DNA of 12,452 nt, taken from Terriglobia bacterium. Its GTDB lineage: Bacteria > Acidobacteriota > Terriglobia > UBA7540. Shown piece by piece: positions 1 to 6,985 of the stretch. The stretch spans positions 1 through 12,452 of the forward strand of contig JASHTR010000506.1 of assembly GCA_030040455.1 (NCBI GenBank), given 5' to 3'. The notes under the pieces are model-generated. The model was not told the DNA's origin, did not search any database, and saw nothing but the letters and a program-made list of their open reading frames with translations. Both the position numbers and the translations under genes were made by a program. How positions within the stretch are numbered: position 1 is the stretch's first letter; each line of letters starts with the position of its first letter.

Positions 1-2
1 AG

Positions 3-203
3 GCGCAAGCCAGCGGCATGACCGTGGAAGAATACGTTCTTTCCGTGGTGGAAGGAGCTGTGCTTCCGGCGGCACAAACGGCACTGTCACCTGACGAACG
101 GGCGGCTGCGTTTGAGGCGTGGTCTGCCCATCATCGCCCGACCCCTCCCCTGTCGGATGACGCTGCCAGCCGCGAAGCTATGTATGAAGGCCGCGACCAC
201 TGA
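3..203 (+). CDS. Antitoxin of a VapBC-like pair, 5' end cut by window edge
   Basis: The reading frame is open from the first bases (…AQASG before the first Met at 18), so the true start most likely lies upstream of the window. The visible part ends in LSDDAASREAMYEGRDH. That Pro/Asp-rich tail with SREAMYEGR is typical of short antitoxins encoded next to PIN-domain toxins, where the tail wraps the toxin. The N-terminal part (ASGMTVEEYVLSVVE) reads like the second half of a ribbon-helix-helix or similar DNA-binding segment. Its stop TGA overlaps the ATG of the next small frame (TGATG), the usual coupling of antitoxin and toxin genes. The family call rests on memory of the tail motif. The DNA-binding fold cannot be confirmed because the start is missing. 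Confidence 0.6.
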   Translation, partial: AQASGMTVEEYVLSVVEGAVLPAAQTALSPDERAAAFEAWSAHHRPTPPLSDDAASREAMYEGRDH

Positions 204-271
204 TGCGTGTCCTTACCCACGATTTCACGCGGTACGACAGCATTAGCGCCCTTCACCCTGCTTCGATATAG
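203..271 (+). pseudogene. Remnant of a PIN-domain (VapC-like) toxin: C-terminus only
   Basis: A 22-codon frame starts at the ATG that overlaps the antitoxin stop and reads MRVLTHDFTRYDSISALHP and then ASI. It resembles the end of VapC toxins (pattern LTxN-x-DF-xRY-x-xI-x-x-x-x-P), where the last acidic residue and the final strand lie. A complete PIN toxin is about 130 aa. The N-terminal and central parts, with the first catalytic aspartates, are absent, so the toxin would be inactive. The simplest reading is an internal deletion that joined the start region to the tail. The match is short, and chance similarity remains possible. Confidence 0.45.
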
Positions 272-309
272 GAGATCCAGCCGGTAATATGTAATGCGCC
301 GAGCCCCGG

Positions 310-1266
310 CTACGCGAGTGATGCCTTGTCTTTGGCGAGTGTGAAGACGTGGCACTGCTTGCGTATGAGGTCGTTGAAGCTTCTGACCTCTGACGCTTCC
401 ATGGTCTGCGGGGGCAAATGCGCTTCCCCTCCGCCGTTGACGCGGAGATACACACAAATGTAGGGCGAGACCGCGACTCTGAATGAGGTCTTGGGATTAT
501 CAAGGAGCCCCTCTACAGCCGCGACAACCTGGCGTGGGTTCTCGGTCGGCGTCCAAATGGCATTGTCGAACTCCTGTACCACCAAAACAGGATTGTCGCC
601 CGTGATGAACCGTTCCTTCAGGTAAGGCAGGGAAGTGTAAAAGTCAAAAGCCGGAGGATCACTTTTCCATCGTTGCATCATCGCTTTCATCTGCTTGCCC
701 ATTTCCGTGAGGAACTCATTCGTGTTGAGTCCACGGCCTATCTGCTCCTCCATGCATTGCTTGTTGGCAAGAGTCCTCACGGTCTGGGAGGCCACAAACT
801 TACCGAGCGCCCCCAGCTCTTTCCCAGGCAGGCCTGTCAGCCCGTTTTGATCTCGCTTTACCCGCCGGGTGAGCCTTGCAAAATCATTCTCGACTTGCTC
901 GTTGAAAAAGTCTTCAAACTTGTCATCTTCAACATCGCCCGTGGTTCTAATGTAGAGGTTCCATTCTTTTCCGACGCAGCGAGGATGGCAATGAACAGCT
1001 TTTCCTTGGTTGGCGAATTTCACCCAGACCTTTCCAGAAGAATCTGCGAAGCCTTTTTGGTAGCAGACCGGCAGGAAGTGGTTATCGCGCTTCAGACCTG
1101 TCGTCATGTTGGGATGGCCCCTTCTCTTCTCGATCCGCACCGCGTAAGCCCGAGCGTACGCAAGAGCATTTGGCAGTCGCTTCGGGTCAGCGTCCATCTG
1201 TATCCATCCGGGGCGTTCGTCCATTATCCAGACCAGGCTGTGGAGCAGGGCAGGCAGGTCGGTCAT
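310..1266 (-). CDS. DUF4238 domain protein
   Basis: The protein is 318 aa from the ATG at 1266. It carries the two hallmarks of DUF4238: DNHFLPVCYQKGFAD near residues 61-75 (family pattern H-hhP-x-x-Y-L-x-x-F) and a later ERFITGDNPVLV near 218-229 (family pattern F-h-T-S/G-D-N-P-h). A conserved Lys/Arg- and Glu-rich helical middle part lies between them. The biochemical role of the family is unknown. Members are often scattered in accessory and defence-rich regions. An in-frame ATG at 1290 would add eight residues, but the start at 1266 overlaps the stop of the upstream frame as ATGA, which favours coupled translation from 1266. It is the last gene of the leftward train, and nothing leftward follows it within the window. 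It appears intact, with no internal stop. Confidence 0.75.
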   Translation of the reverse strand: MTDLPALLHSLVWIMDERPGWIQMDADPKRLPNALAYARAYAVRIEKRRGHPNMTTGLKRDNHFLPVCYQKGFADSSGKVWVKFANQGKAVHCHPRCVGKEWNLYIRTTGDVEDDKFEDFFNEQVENDFARLTRRVKRDQNGLTGLPGKELGALGKFVASQTVRTLANKQCMEEQIGRGLNTNEFLTEMGKQMKAMMQRWKSDPPAFDFYTSLPYLKERFITGDNPVLVVQEFDNAIWTPTENPRQVVAAVEGLLDNPKTSFRVAVSPYICVYLRVNGGGEAHLPPQTMEASEVRSFNDLIRKQCHVFTLAKDKASLA

Positions 1267-2098
1267 AAATGTTGCTTTAGGCGAGTCCAAAATCCTGACT
1301 GGCGCTTTTCTTCTCTAAAAACCTTGCGGCCCTCTTGGAATCCCGCCCGAAACGCGTCTAACTTCTTCTGCCCTAAACTGGCGTCTAGCCCCTCCTTGAT
1401 TGCCTCGCCAGCTATACGCCCGGCGTCGCGGATGGAATGCTCCGACCAGCCTGACGCCCCGAGGATTTGCGCGTCCACAGAGATGAGATCAGGCTGCTTG
1501 GATAAGGACTGACACCAATACAAGGTCGCCCGATCCCTCGCCTAATGGCAAACCGGTTGCCATCAATTTGAGGCGCCCCGCACAGCCACACCCCCACGGT
1601 CCCAGCCAGGGGCGCCTGGCATTCTTCAGGACAGCCGCCGGCGATCAGAAAAGTGGTCCCGAGGCTAGCGTAGTATCGATATGCTTCCTGTGAGACTTCC
1701 GGGAAGGCTTTCACGAAGAGACCATCAGCGTAACCCGCGTCGGCGGTACGAATAGCTTCAAAGAGGATGGGGAAGCTCGCCTTCAGAACAGGGTCTGAAT
1801 CGGAGAGTGACAAGACGTGCCGCTTCACGTCCTCGGACACCTTGGTGCCCAGCCTTGCTTTCACCGCAGCAAAGTGCATGGCAGCCTGGTAGCCCCGGAC
1901 CCCTAGTTGCAGCTTGCCCTTGAACTCCTCCGGGATCAGGGATTTCTCCGCCTCTGCAACCCCCACCTCGTCGTCGAAGGGCGGCCGTCGGCATATAAGT
2001 CGCCTGAGCAGGTCGTATGCCGCCAGGTTGGCGTCAAAGAGTTTCTTCGGCACTTCCTGGGGCGCAGACGGAGTAGCATGATTGAGCGGTGTATCCAC
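1263..2098 (-). pseudogene. Hypothetical protein gene, about 278 codons, apparently frameshifted near 1543
   Basis: Two overlapping frames fit one protein. The first begins at a GTG at 2098 and is convincing down to …GAPQIDGNRFA (about 1547). After that it turns into a low-complexity Ser/Arg/Pro tail, as expected from out-of-frame reading. The second frame, open from about 1541, reads ARDRATLYWCQSLSKQPDL and continues as a well-formed helical protein (…LGQKKLDAFRAGFQEGRK…) to a TGA at 1263. That TGA overlaps the start of the DUF4238 gene as ATGA. Restoring one base near 1541-1546 would join GNRFA to ARDRATLYW. I do not recognise the family. The N-terminal part is helical (LFDANLAAYDLLRRLICRRP) and no catalytic motif is evident. 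The GTG start has only a weak ribosome site. Alternatives are a sequencing error, a true null mutation, or two separate genes, the second starting at TTG 1523. Confidence 0.6.
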
Positions 2099-2173
2099 GG
2101 CGCGAGTCTCTGTGTGCCTTTCAGTCGTTAGCAGTCGCCCGCCACACTCCCGGAGCGCGCCTGCAAGCCGGAG

Positions 2174-2944
2174 CTACGGCTTGATGATCAGAGGGCGATA
2201 AGTCTTACGCATTTCCGCTTCGTCCCATATCTTGTACAGGGACGGGATGATATTCCGCATGATTTCTGACAAGCATGCGCCAGGAACATCATCGCTGGTT
2301 GTGTTCTCTCTGTTTACAGACCAGGCCAAAATGTCGGCGGCTTGAAGGCCGGGAGTCTTTTTCATTTCCGCTGTCTTCACATCACCTATGACGTCCCACT
2401 TGCAAATTGGACTGTTTCCCTTTGCCCGCGCGGGGTGGCTCTTTGCCTGTTTCCACTTCTCTTCAAACGGTGCCCTGAAGGGCTCGTTCTGGTCAAAGAT
2501 AACGTTGATGGCTTTAGGCTTGATAAGCCCACAGTATCGCACAAGGTACCAATCCAGAATCTTTTCTGTGCAGAACTCGTTGCACATGTTCACGGCATCC
2601 GGAATTTGATACGTTTCGTCCACTAACCTGCGGCGCGCCTCAAGGTCAACCGCACAGTAGAACATTTCAAATTTCTTCTTGTCCAACGTCTGCATGTACA
2701 TCAGGCATCGGAAAATCAGGCTGAATGCATTTTGGGTGGTCCAATCCGGGCCGCTGAAACCATCCCTTAAATGGGCCAACTCCCGCATGTGAACGTATGA
2801 CGCCGCCGGCGTGTGATCGGTCAATATGTTCATCCATTCGGCGTCGAAGCCCTGCCAAATATCGTCGGCGCCAGCAAAAGCAGCCAGTGTTAGATAGTGA
2901 CCACAGAGATTGCCGCTGCTGTCAAGATAAGCGCGTAGGATCAT
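2174..2944 (-). CDS. DUF3800-like protein, probable RNase H-fold enzyme
   Basis: The protein is 256 aa from the ATG at 2944. An AAGGA ribosome site lies about seven bases upstream, which decides against the longer frame from 3004. The N-terminus MILRAYLDSSGNLCGHYLTL matches the DUF3800 opening (h-h-D-E-S-G … h-h-h-h-h-A), with Asp8 in place and Ser where the family usually has Glu. Further on are VHMREL (His52), NVIFDQNEP (Asp151) and, near the end, PGLQAADILAWSVNR (Asp204), the classic LQxAD signature. DUF3800 is predicted to share the RNase H-like fold with acidic metal-binding residues, so a nuclease role is plausible but unproven. The family is common in accessory and phage-defence regions. 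The gene is co-directional with its neighbours, 53 bases after the 96-aa gene. Confidence 0.7.
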   Translation of the reverse strand: MILRAYLDSSGNLCGHYLTLAAFAGADDIWQGFDAEWMNILTDHTPAASYVHMRELAHLRDGFSGPDWTTQNAFSLIFRCLMYMQTLDKKKFEMFYCAVDLEARRRLVDETYQIPDAVNMCNEFCTEKILDWYLVRYCGLIKPKAINVIFDQNEPFRAPFEEKWKQAKSHPARAKGNSPICKWDVIGDVKTAEMKKTPGLQAADILAWSVNRENTTSDDVPGACLSEIMRNIIPSLYKIWDEAEMRKTYRPLIIKP

Positions 2945-2997
2945 GACTGTTCCTTCGACATCCGACATCGGCGGTTGTGCGACCCGCCAGCGGACTG

Positions 2998-3288
2998 TTA
3001 CCAAATGAATTCCAGCGAGTGTGACCGGCGACCTTTCACGTCAAAATTTATTGCGCCGGGCGGGTACCAAGTCTTCGGGTATATCGTTTGTTTTCCGTCT
3101 GGGGACGTGAAACTGAATTGTCCCGGCGCCTCATCGCCCACCGTGGGTAGGAGTGCAAGACCCCAAAACCGAAATCTCGCCCCTGTGAGCCGATTGGCTG
3201 AATTTGAGAAAGCTGTCACCATGACGCCCTCAATAACCCTGACCTCGTCTCCGCCCTGAACGGGCTTCCTTAGCTCGTCGGCAAACAT
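2998..3288 (-). CDS. Small hypothetical protein, 96 aa
   Basis: The ATG at 3288 lies two bases after the stop of the 99-aa gene, so the two are almost certainly co-transcribed and probably coupled. The protein has no signal peptide or membrane segment. It is rich in aromatic, Gly and beta-forming residues (GARFRFWGLALLPTVGDE, then KTWYPPGAINFDVKGRR). This suggests a small beta-sandwich or barrel. The opening FADELRKPVQGGDEVRVIEGVM resembles small KOW/SH3-like barrels in tone only. I do not recognise a family and offer no function. The frame ends about 53 bases before the preferred start of the DUF3800-like gene. Confidence 0.6.
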   Translation of the reverse strand: MFADELRKPVQGGDEVRVIEGVMVTAFSNSANRLTGARFRFWGLALLPTVGDEAPGQFSFTSPDGKQTIYPKTWYPPGAINFDVKGRRSHSLEFIW

Positions 3289-3290
3289 CT

Positions 3291-3590
3291 CTACGTCCCA
3301 GGCTCCTTGGTAGGCGGTGGTGGCGCAGCGTCTTCAGAGCCGATGCTTGCTGGTATACCGTGCTTCCTCAGAATCTCAACTACTTGCTCGTCTGGCATGT
3401 CGCTGGTTCGATAGATGAAGGCGACCGTTCCCCCGGCTGAGACGCCGACAACAGCAAGTCGCTTGCCGATAGGTGTGGCTGAAGGGACGTGTTCCGCCTT
3501 CAGTTCGTCCAACAGGCCGTCCCATTTTTCATTTGGAAGTTGGTCCGCCCTAAGAATGTCGATCCGATGTTTCCATATGACGGCGCGCAT
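3291..3590 (-). CDS. Small hypothetical protein, 99 aa
   Basis: The ATG at 3590 is preceded by a strong purine-rich ribosome site (GGGGGAG) about seven bases upstream, and it begins 24 bases after the stop of the TPR gene. The sequence reads as a compact alpha/beta protein: MRAVIWKHRIDILRADQLP, then a helix (EKWDGLLDELKAEH), two strands (RLAVVGVSAGGTVAFIYRT) and a helix (DEQVVEILRKHGI). It ends in a disordered Pro-rich tail. No membrane segment or catalytic motif is seen. The family is unknown to me. Its two-base spacing from the 96-aa gene suggests that the two products act together. Confidence 0.6.
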   Translation of the reverse strand: MRAVIWKHRIDILRADQLPNEKWDGLLDELKAEHVPSATPIGKRLAVVGVSAGGTVAFIYRTSDMPDEQVVEILRKHGIPASIGSEDAAPPPPTKEPGT

Positions 3591-3614
3591 CTATATCTCC
3601 CCCTAACGGGCTTA

Positions 3615-5081
3615 TCATCCCACCGCTGGCTGACGTGAGGCTTTCGTTTTCGACTTGAAGTCAAGCAATCGCGCCTTTGCATATTCAGTGCATCCGGGGT
3701 CTGCTTCGGTAGGGGCGAGCACGAGGTATTTTTCGTAGCAACTCGCCGCCTCCTGCATTCGCCCGAGGCTTTCCAGCGCGTAGGCCTTGTAATACCAGCC
3801 GAGCACGGGCGGCACTTCAGAGGCGAGCGCATTCTCGCAGCAAAGAATTGATTCTTCAAATTTTCCCATCATCCCTAAGCAAACCGCCTTGTCGTTCCAG
3901 TAGCTGGCTTTGCCTTGGCTCAATTCAAGGGCCTTGTCATAGCATCGGATAGCATCTTCGAACCGCCTCAACTGCTCAAGGCACAGGGCCTTAGTGCGGT
4001 AAGGGACTGATAAATCCGGGTCGAGGCTAATCGCCTTATCACAGCATGCAATCGAATCCTCATGCCGTCCCATACGACCGAAGGCCCTCCCCTTGGCACT
4101 CCACGCGTCGGAATAGACTCGCGCTCCGTACGCTGTAGATCCCATCGCTGTCAAATCCATCGCGATGATTCTGTCGTAACAAAGGATAGCTTCCTGACAC
4201 CGTCCGAGGTCTTGTAACGCGTCGCCTCTAGATTGCCATGCGGCGGTGCCTGCAGGGTTTATCCGGAGAGCCGTGTCGCACGCCTGAACTGCCTCCTCTG
4301 GTCGCGTCATGTAATTTAACAGGACGGACGCCTTTCGAACCCAGGGTCTATAGTCAGAAGGATCGGCTTCGGCGGCCTTTTCGTAGCTCTGGACTGCCTC
4401 GGCCGGCCTGCCCATCCGATTCAGGCAGTTGCCCCTGTTTATCCAGGCGGAAACACATAACGGATCAAGCCCCAGAGCTTTCTCGTGGCACTCAAAGGCT
4501 TCCAGATGACGCTCGGCGGCGTCGAGGCTGCATCCGTTGGTGGTCCATGCTTCGGCTAGCAACAACCCCATTCTGTGAAGCACCTCGTCGCCATCGAGAG
4601 GTATGGCCAGGGCGTCGGGGCAATAGCCGAGTCGCCGCTCCAGACTCTCCAGTTCCCCCTGCTCACCCCAAAATATCGTAGCCCCGACAGAGACATGCAG
4701 ATTCCACAGTTGTTCGATCAGCGCGGTGGGAGTTGAAGCCCCCACCATCAAAAACTGCGGATCGAACTCTCTCGCCGGTAACCCGTGCTGGACCCAGTGT
4801 CCAAATGGCTCAAACCTTAAACCTCGCGCCTCAAGGAAAGCACTGGCCAGGTTGGCTGCATCCTCGTACCTGTGGGTTGAGCATACTTCATACCTGCCTG
4901 CCGTCAGAATCCGTTCCATTTCTTCAAGAAGCGTACGGTGGTCATTTACGAGCAGCACCCGCGCCTTCCGGAGGGCGAATCTCGCTAGATCATTGAGTCC
5001 GCGACGGACAAGCGCGCTTTCATGCTTCACGAGAGCAACAACAGGGGCACACACGAGGGCTGTCTTTCCGTCTTCGCTCAC
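3615..5081 (-). CDS. TPR-repeat protein with receiver-like alpha/beta N-terminal domain
   Basis: The protein is 488 aa from a GTG start whose GTGA overlaps the stop of the J-domain gene. Residues about 40-165 look like a Rossmann-type domain. A strand plus acidic turn KARVLLVNDHRTLLEEMERI resembles the first strand and helix of a response-regulator receiver, followed by FDPQFLMVGAST and ATIFWGE strands. The usual phospho-acceptor Asp on strand 3 is not visible (LMVGAS instead), so any receiver would be degenerate. Other alpha/beta folds are possible. Residues about 190-460 hold roughly seven tetratricopeptide repeats (for example SAWINRGNCLNRMGRPAEAV, AWSAKGRAFGRMGRHEDSIA and YWNDKAVCLGMMGKFEESIL). 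TPRs form protein-binding superhelices and are common co-chaperone or scaffold modules. The coupling to the J-domain gene suggests that the two products work as a pair. No signal peptide is seen. Confidence 0.8.
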   Translation of the reverse strand: MSEDGKTALVCAPVVALVKHESALVRRGLNDLARFALRKARVLLVNDHRTLLEEMERILTAGRYEVCSTHRYEDAANLASAFLEARGLRFEPFGHWVQHGLPAREFDPQFLMVGASTPTALIEQLWNLHVSVGATIFWGEQGELESLERRLGYCPDALAIPLDGDEVLHRMGLLLAEAWTTNGCSLDAAERHLEAFECHEKALGLDPLCVSAWINRGNCLNRMGRPAEAVQSYEKAAEADPSDYRPWVRKASVLLNYMTRPEEAVQACDTALRINPAGTAAWQSRGDALQDLGRCQEAILCYDRIIAMDLTAMGSTAYGARVYSDAWSAKGRAFGRMGRHEDSIACCDKAISLDPDLSVPYRTKALCLEQLRRFEDAIRCYDKALELSQGKASYWNDKAVCLGMMGKFEESILCCENALASEVPPVLGWYYKAYALESLGRMQEAASCYEKYLVLAPTEADPGCTEYAKARLLDFKSKTKASRQPAVG

Positions 5082-5911
5082 CGGCTTGCCCTCATTTGGG
5101 AAGCTTCTGTCTCGTATCTCTTCCTCGCAACGTTGATGCGGCCTTTCAAGCCCGTAGCCATTTCCGCCAGCAGGTCGCGCCCCTGCTCAGTCTGTTGCTT
5201 CAGCCGGGCAATGTCAGATTCGCTCAGACCAGCAATTTCCTCCTCGATCTGCGCAAGTCTGTTTCTAACCTGCTTGATCTGGCGAACTACACGAACCAGA
5301 TCAGCGGCCGCACCCGAACCCCGCACCAATTCGGGGCTGCTTTCGTATTCCTCAAGGATTCTCCGTAGTTTGTCAACATCGCCACGGTCATAGGCGTGAT
5401 TCGCTTCCGCCATCAGGCGCTCGCGCTGCTTGCGGTCTGCCTCATCGGTTGCAAGGTCGGGATGCACCCGTTTGGCCACTTCCCTGTAAAGGCTCTTCAG
5501 TTCCGACGAGGCAGCAAATTCTCTCAATTCTGCCGCCGCTCCGTGAGCAGCAGCACCGGACTCCTCGGCTCGGGCCCGAGCCTGATTCGCGCCAGAGCGG
5601 TTCTCCTCCGTTGGCTCTCTTTCCGCCAGCGACTCGGCTACCTTAGCGTTCCACTCGTCAAGTTCCGCGTAGAGCACGCCCACGTGCCGGAGATACTGCC
5701 CCTCAAAAGCCGTGAGTTCCGCCCGCAGATTCGCCACGTAGAGCTCGCGTTCCGCGAGTTGTGATTGCAGAAGCGCGAGTTCACTTCTTTTCTTTGCGAT
5801 CTCCTCTTCTTCCGGAGACAGCGAGAGTTTCAGAGCGGACGGCTGTCGCCGAGCAACCCCCTCAAGTGGCCCGCTGGGGACTCCGTCGCGTCGTGGTGCG
5901 CTTTGGTCCAA
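5078..5911 (-). CDS. Coiled-coil J-domain (DnaJ-like) protein
   Basis: The protein is 277 aa from a TTG start with a good GGAGG site five bases upstream. An in-frame stop directly before the TTG excludes a longer start. Order of parts: a charged N-terminal tail; a long coiled coil (about 34-95, PEEEEIAKKRSELALLQSQL onward); an Ala/Gly/Glu-rich linker; a J-domain (about 136-190) with LKSLYREVAKRVHPDLATDE, its HPD tripeptide at 150-152 and the helix III region RERLMAEANHAYDRGD; then a second coiled coil to the end. The HPD motif is what J-proteins use to stimulate Hsp70 ATPase, so DnaK is the expected partner. No Hsp70, G/F region or zinc finger is present, so this is a class C J-protein with a specialised role. 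It opens the leftward operon and is overlapped by the TPR gene. Confidence 0.8.
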   Translation of the reverse strand: MDQSAPRRDGVPSGPLEGVARRQPSALKLSLSPEEEEIAKKRSELALLQSQLAERELYVANLRAELTAFEGQYLRHVGVLYAELDEWNAKVAESLAEREPTEENRSGANQARARAEESGAAAHGAAAELREFAASSELKSLYREVAKRVHPDLATDEADRKQRERLMAEANHAYDRGDVDKLRRILEEYESSPELVRGSGAAADLVRVVRQIKQVRNRLAQIEEEIAGLSESDIARLKQQTEQGRDLLAEMATGLKGRINVARKRYETEASQMRASR

Positions 5912-6030
5912 TCATCCCTCCGGCTATCGTTCGTCTTCACCTGAACAATGGGTCACGCTATGTTCTTATTTCGCGACCACAAGAGAGTTTTGGGTATAAG
6001 AACACCCTGAGCCTGTCTTCAAGGTGACGC
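5912..6030 (-). promoter_or_regulatory. Candidate promoter and operator region of the J-domain/TPR operon
   Basis: On the minus strand a TTGAAG (-35-like, 6022-6017) is followed after 18 bases by TATACC (-10-like, 5998-5993). That places transcription start roughly 75 bases before the TTG codon. A perfect 9-bp inverted repeat, TGTTCTTAT (5961-5969) and ATAAGAACA (5996-6004), overlaps the -10 and the probable start site. It could be an operator for a dimeric repressor or a leader stem. The ribosome site GGAGG lies at 5921-5917. All of this is by eye; the -10 is weak. Confidence 0.4.
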
Positions 6031-6105
6031 TTTTGCCTCTCATCCTACCTATCGGCAGATAGGCGCAAAACCATATTCTGACCGCTTCAGGCATTTCCCT
6101 TCCTG
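6031..6105. repeat. Left copy of a diverged direct repeat flanking the IS256 remnant
   Basis: The segment starting TTTTGCCTC… and holding CTATCGGCAGATAGGCG matches a segment at 6913-6985 in the same orientation. The first 42 columns have 31 identities without gaps, and similarity continues with small gaps through a shared TTCAG…TTCCC stretch. The core here is a short palindrome, CCTATC-GGCA-GATAGG, which resembles a recombinase core site or small stem. Weaker similarity (GAGA…GTATA…CCCTG) extends upstream of the repeat on both sides. Confidence 0.6.
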
Positions 6106-6287
6106 CCGTGCGCGTGCGCATCGAGCGTGGTTGCCTGCAAGATGGTGAATGCGCCTAACGTGGATTTGATTTTCGCTCTTGCGAGTCTGGGCGATATCGT
6201 ACGAGGCTTGCATCCGCATGAGCGTGTCCATTTTCAGACGGTGTCCTGACTGCAGTGGGAAGTTGCCGGCGGCGGTTCATGCTCATT
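6106..6287. mobile_element. Non-coding tail between the transposase remnant and the left repeat
   Basis: This stretch follows the stop of the transposase remnant. A 60-codon minus-strand frame (6231-6049) crosses it but has no recognisable motif or ribosome site, and its end runs into the repeat. I treat it as the 3' non-coding part of the decayed insertion. I could not find the terminal inverted repeats expected of an intact IS256 element, nor a target duplication. Confidence 0.35.
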
Positions 6288-6800
6288 TTACGCCACCTCC
6301 TGCCGGGTGGCGGGCTGCGATTCATCCAGAATCGCTTTGAGAGCCTATAGATCTCGATAGCCCATAATCTTTCGAAACGACTTTTCGATTTCCAAGAACG
6401 CGGTGGCCGACCAGCGCGCCGCCATGCCCGCTCGCCAGCGGCACACACGCCGCGTGCGGTCGCGAACTCCCGAATGCGGATTGTCCACAATGTTGCTGGT
6501 GGCCAAACACCGATGCAGCGAGCGCGGAATAGCCAGCCGGTTGATCGTGAAGCATTCCTCCAAGCCTTCCCGCAGCGCCGCGGCCGCATCGGGATAATCG
6601 TGCTCCAGCCAAGTGGCGATCTGGTGGAATTTGGCCGTGCCCTCTTTCTGATTCATCTTCCAGGCCGCCCGCATCAGCGAAGCCGTCTGCACCTGCTGTT
6701 CGCACGGCAGCCGCCCGAGCACATTGCGCAGTTTGTGATTCCTGCAGCGCTGTACCGGCGTTTCGGCCCCGAACACCGCGTTAATGGCGGTGCGCATTGG
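6288..6800 (-). pseudogene. IS256-family (Mutator-type) transposase, C-terminal remnant with amber codon
   Basis: From about 6797 leftward the frame reads MRTAINAVFGAETPVQRCRN, LPCEQQVQTASLMRAAWKM, TINRLAIPRSLHRCLATSNI and WSATAFLEIEKSFRKIMGYR. These blocks are typical of the C-terminal half of IS256-family transposases. After GYRDL the frame meets TAG (6347-6345), where relatives carry Trp. It then continues in phase as ALKAILDESQPATRQEVA to a proper TAA at 6288. The segment carrying the first two catalytic aspartates is missing, and upstream of MRTAIN the similarity stops (the preceding PHSSAVPEEG looks unrelated). The element is therefore both 5'-truncated and stopped, and cannot transpose by itself. 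Confidence 0.85.
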
Positions 6801-6912
6801 GCCCTCCTCAGGAACAGCAGAACTGTGCGGCACTTCAGGGAAGCTGGGTTTGCTTATCTGGGAAATAGAGATTTACGGCTACGTATATACCAACTCGCCC
6901 TGGGTCGATCTC

Positions 6913-6985
6913 TTTTACCTCACTTATGGCTTATCGGCATATAGGCGGGAAACCTTGTGTCACCCTTTCAGATATTCCCGCTCCC
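6913..6985. repeat. Right copy of the diverged direct repeat
   Basis: This copy reads TTTTACCTCACTTATGGCTT followed by ATCGGCATATAGGCGG, about 882 bases from the left copy and in the same orientation. Around the core is a near-perfect inverted repeat, TATGGC-TTATC-GGCATA, six bases each side with one mismatch and a 5-bp spacer. That is the geometry of a tyrosine recombinase core site. Together the two copies bracket the transposase remnant. Confidence 0.55.

Noticed and set aside
673..1512. Long plus-strand frame of 279 codons opposite the DUF4238 gene
   Set aside because: It is antisense to a gene with clear family motifs, has no ribosome site or known motif, and has a Cys/Ser/Arg-rich composition typical of shadow frames.
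2174..3004. Longer start at 3004 for the DUF3800-like gene
   Set aside because: The extra 20 residues precede the family's normal start, and the AAGGA site points to the ATG at 2944.
310..5911. CRISPR array or tRNA/rRNA genes in the accessory zone
   Set aside because: I saw no regularly spaced direct repeats and no cloverleaf or rRNA signature anywhere in the window.
6155..6589. Minus-strand frames of 127-144 codons overlapping the IS256 remnant
   Set aside because: They lie in other phases of the recognisable transposase sequence and are Arg/Trp-rich shadows without motifs.
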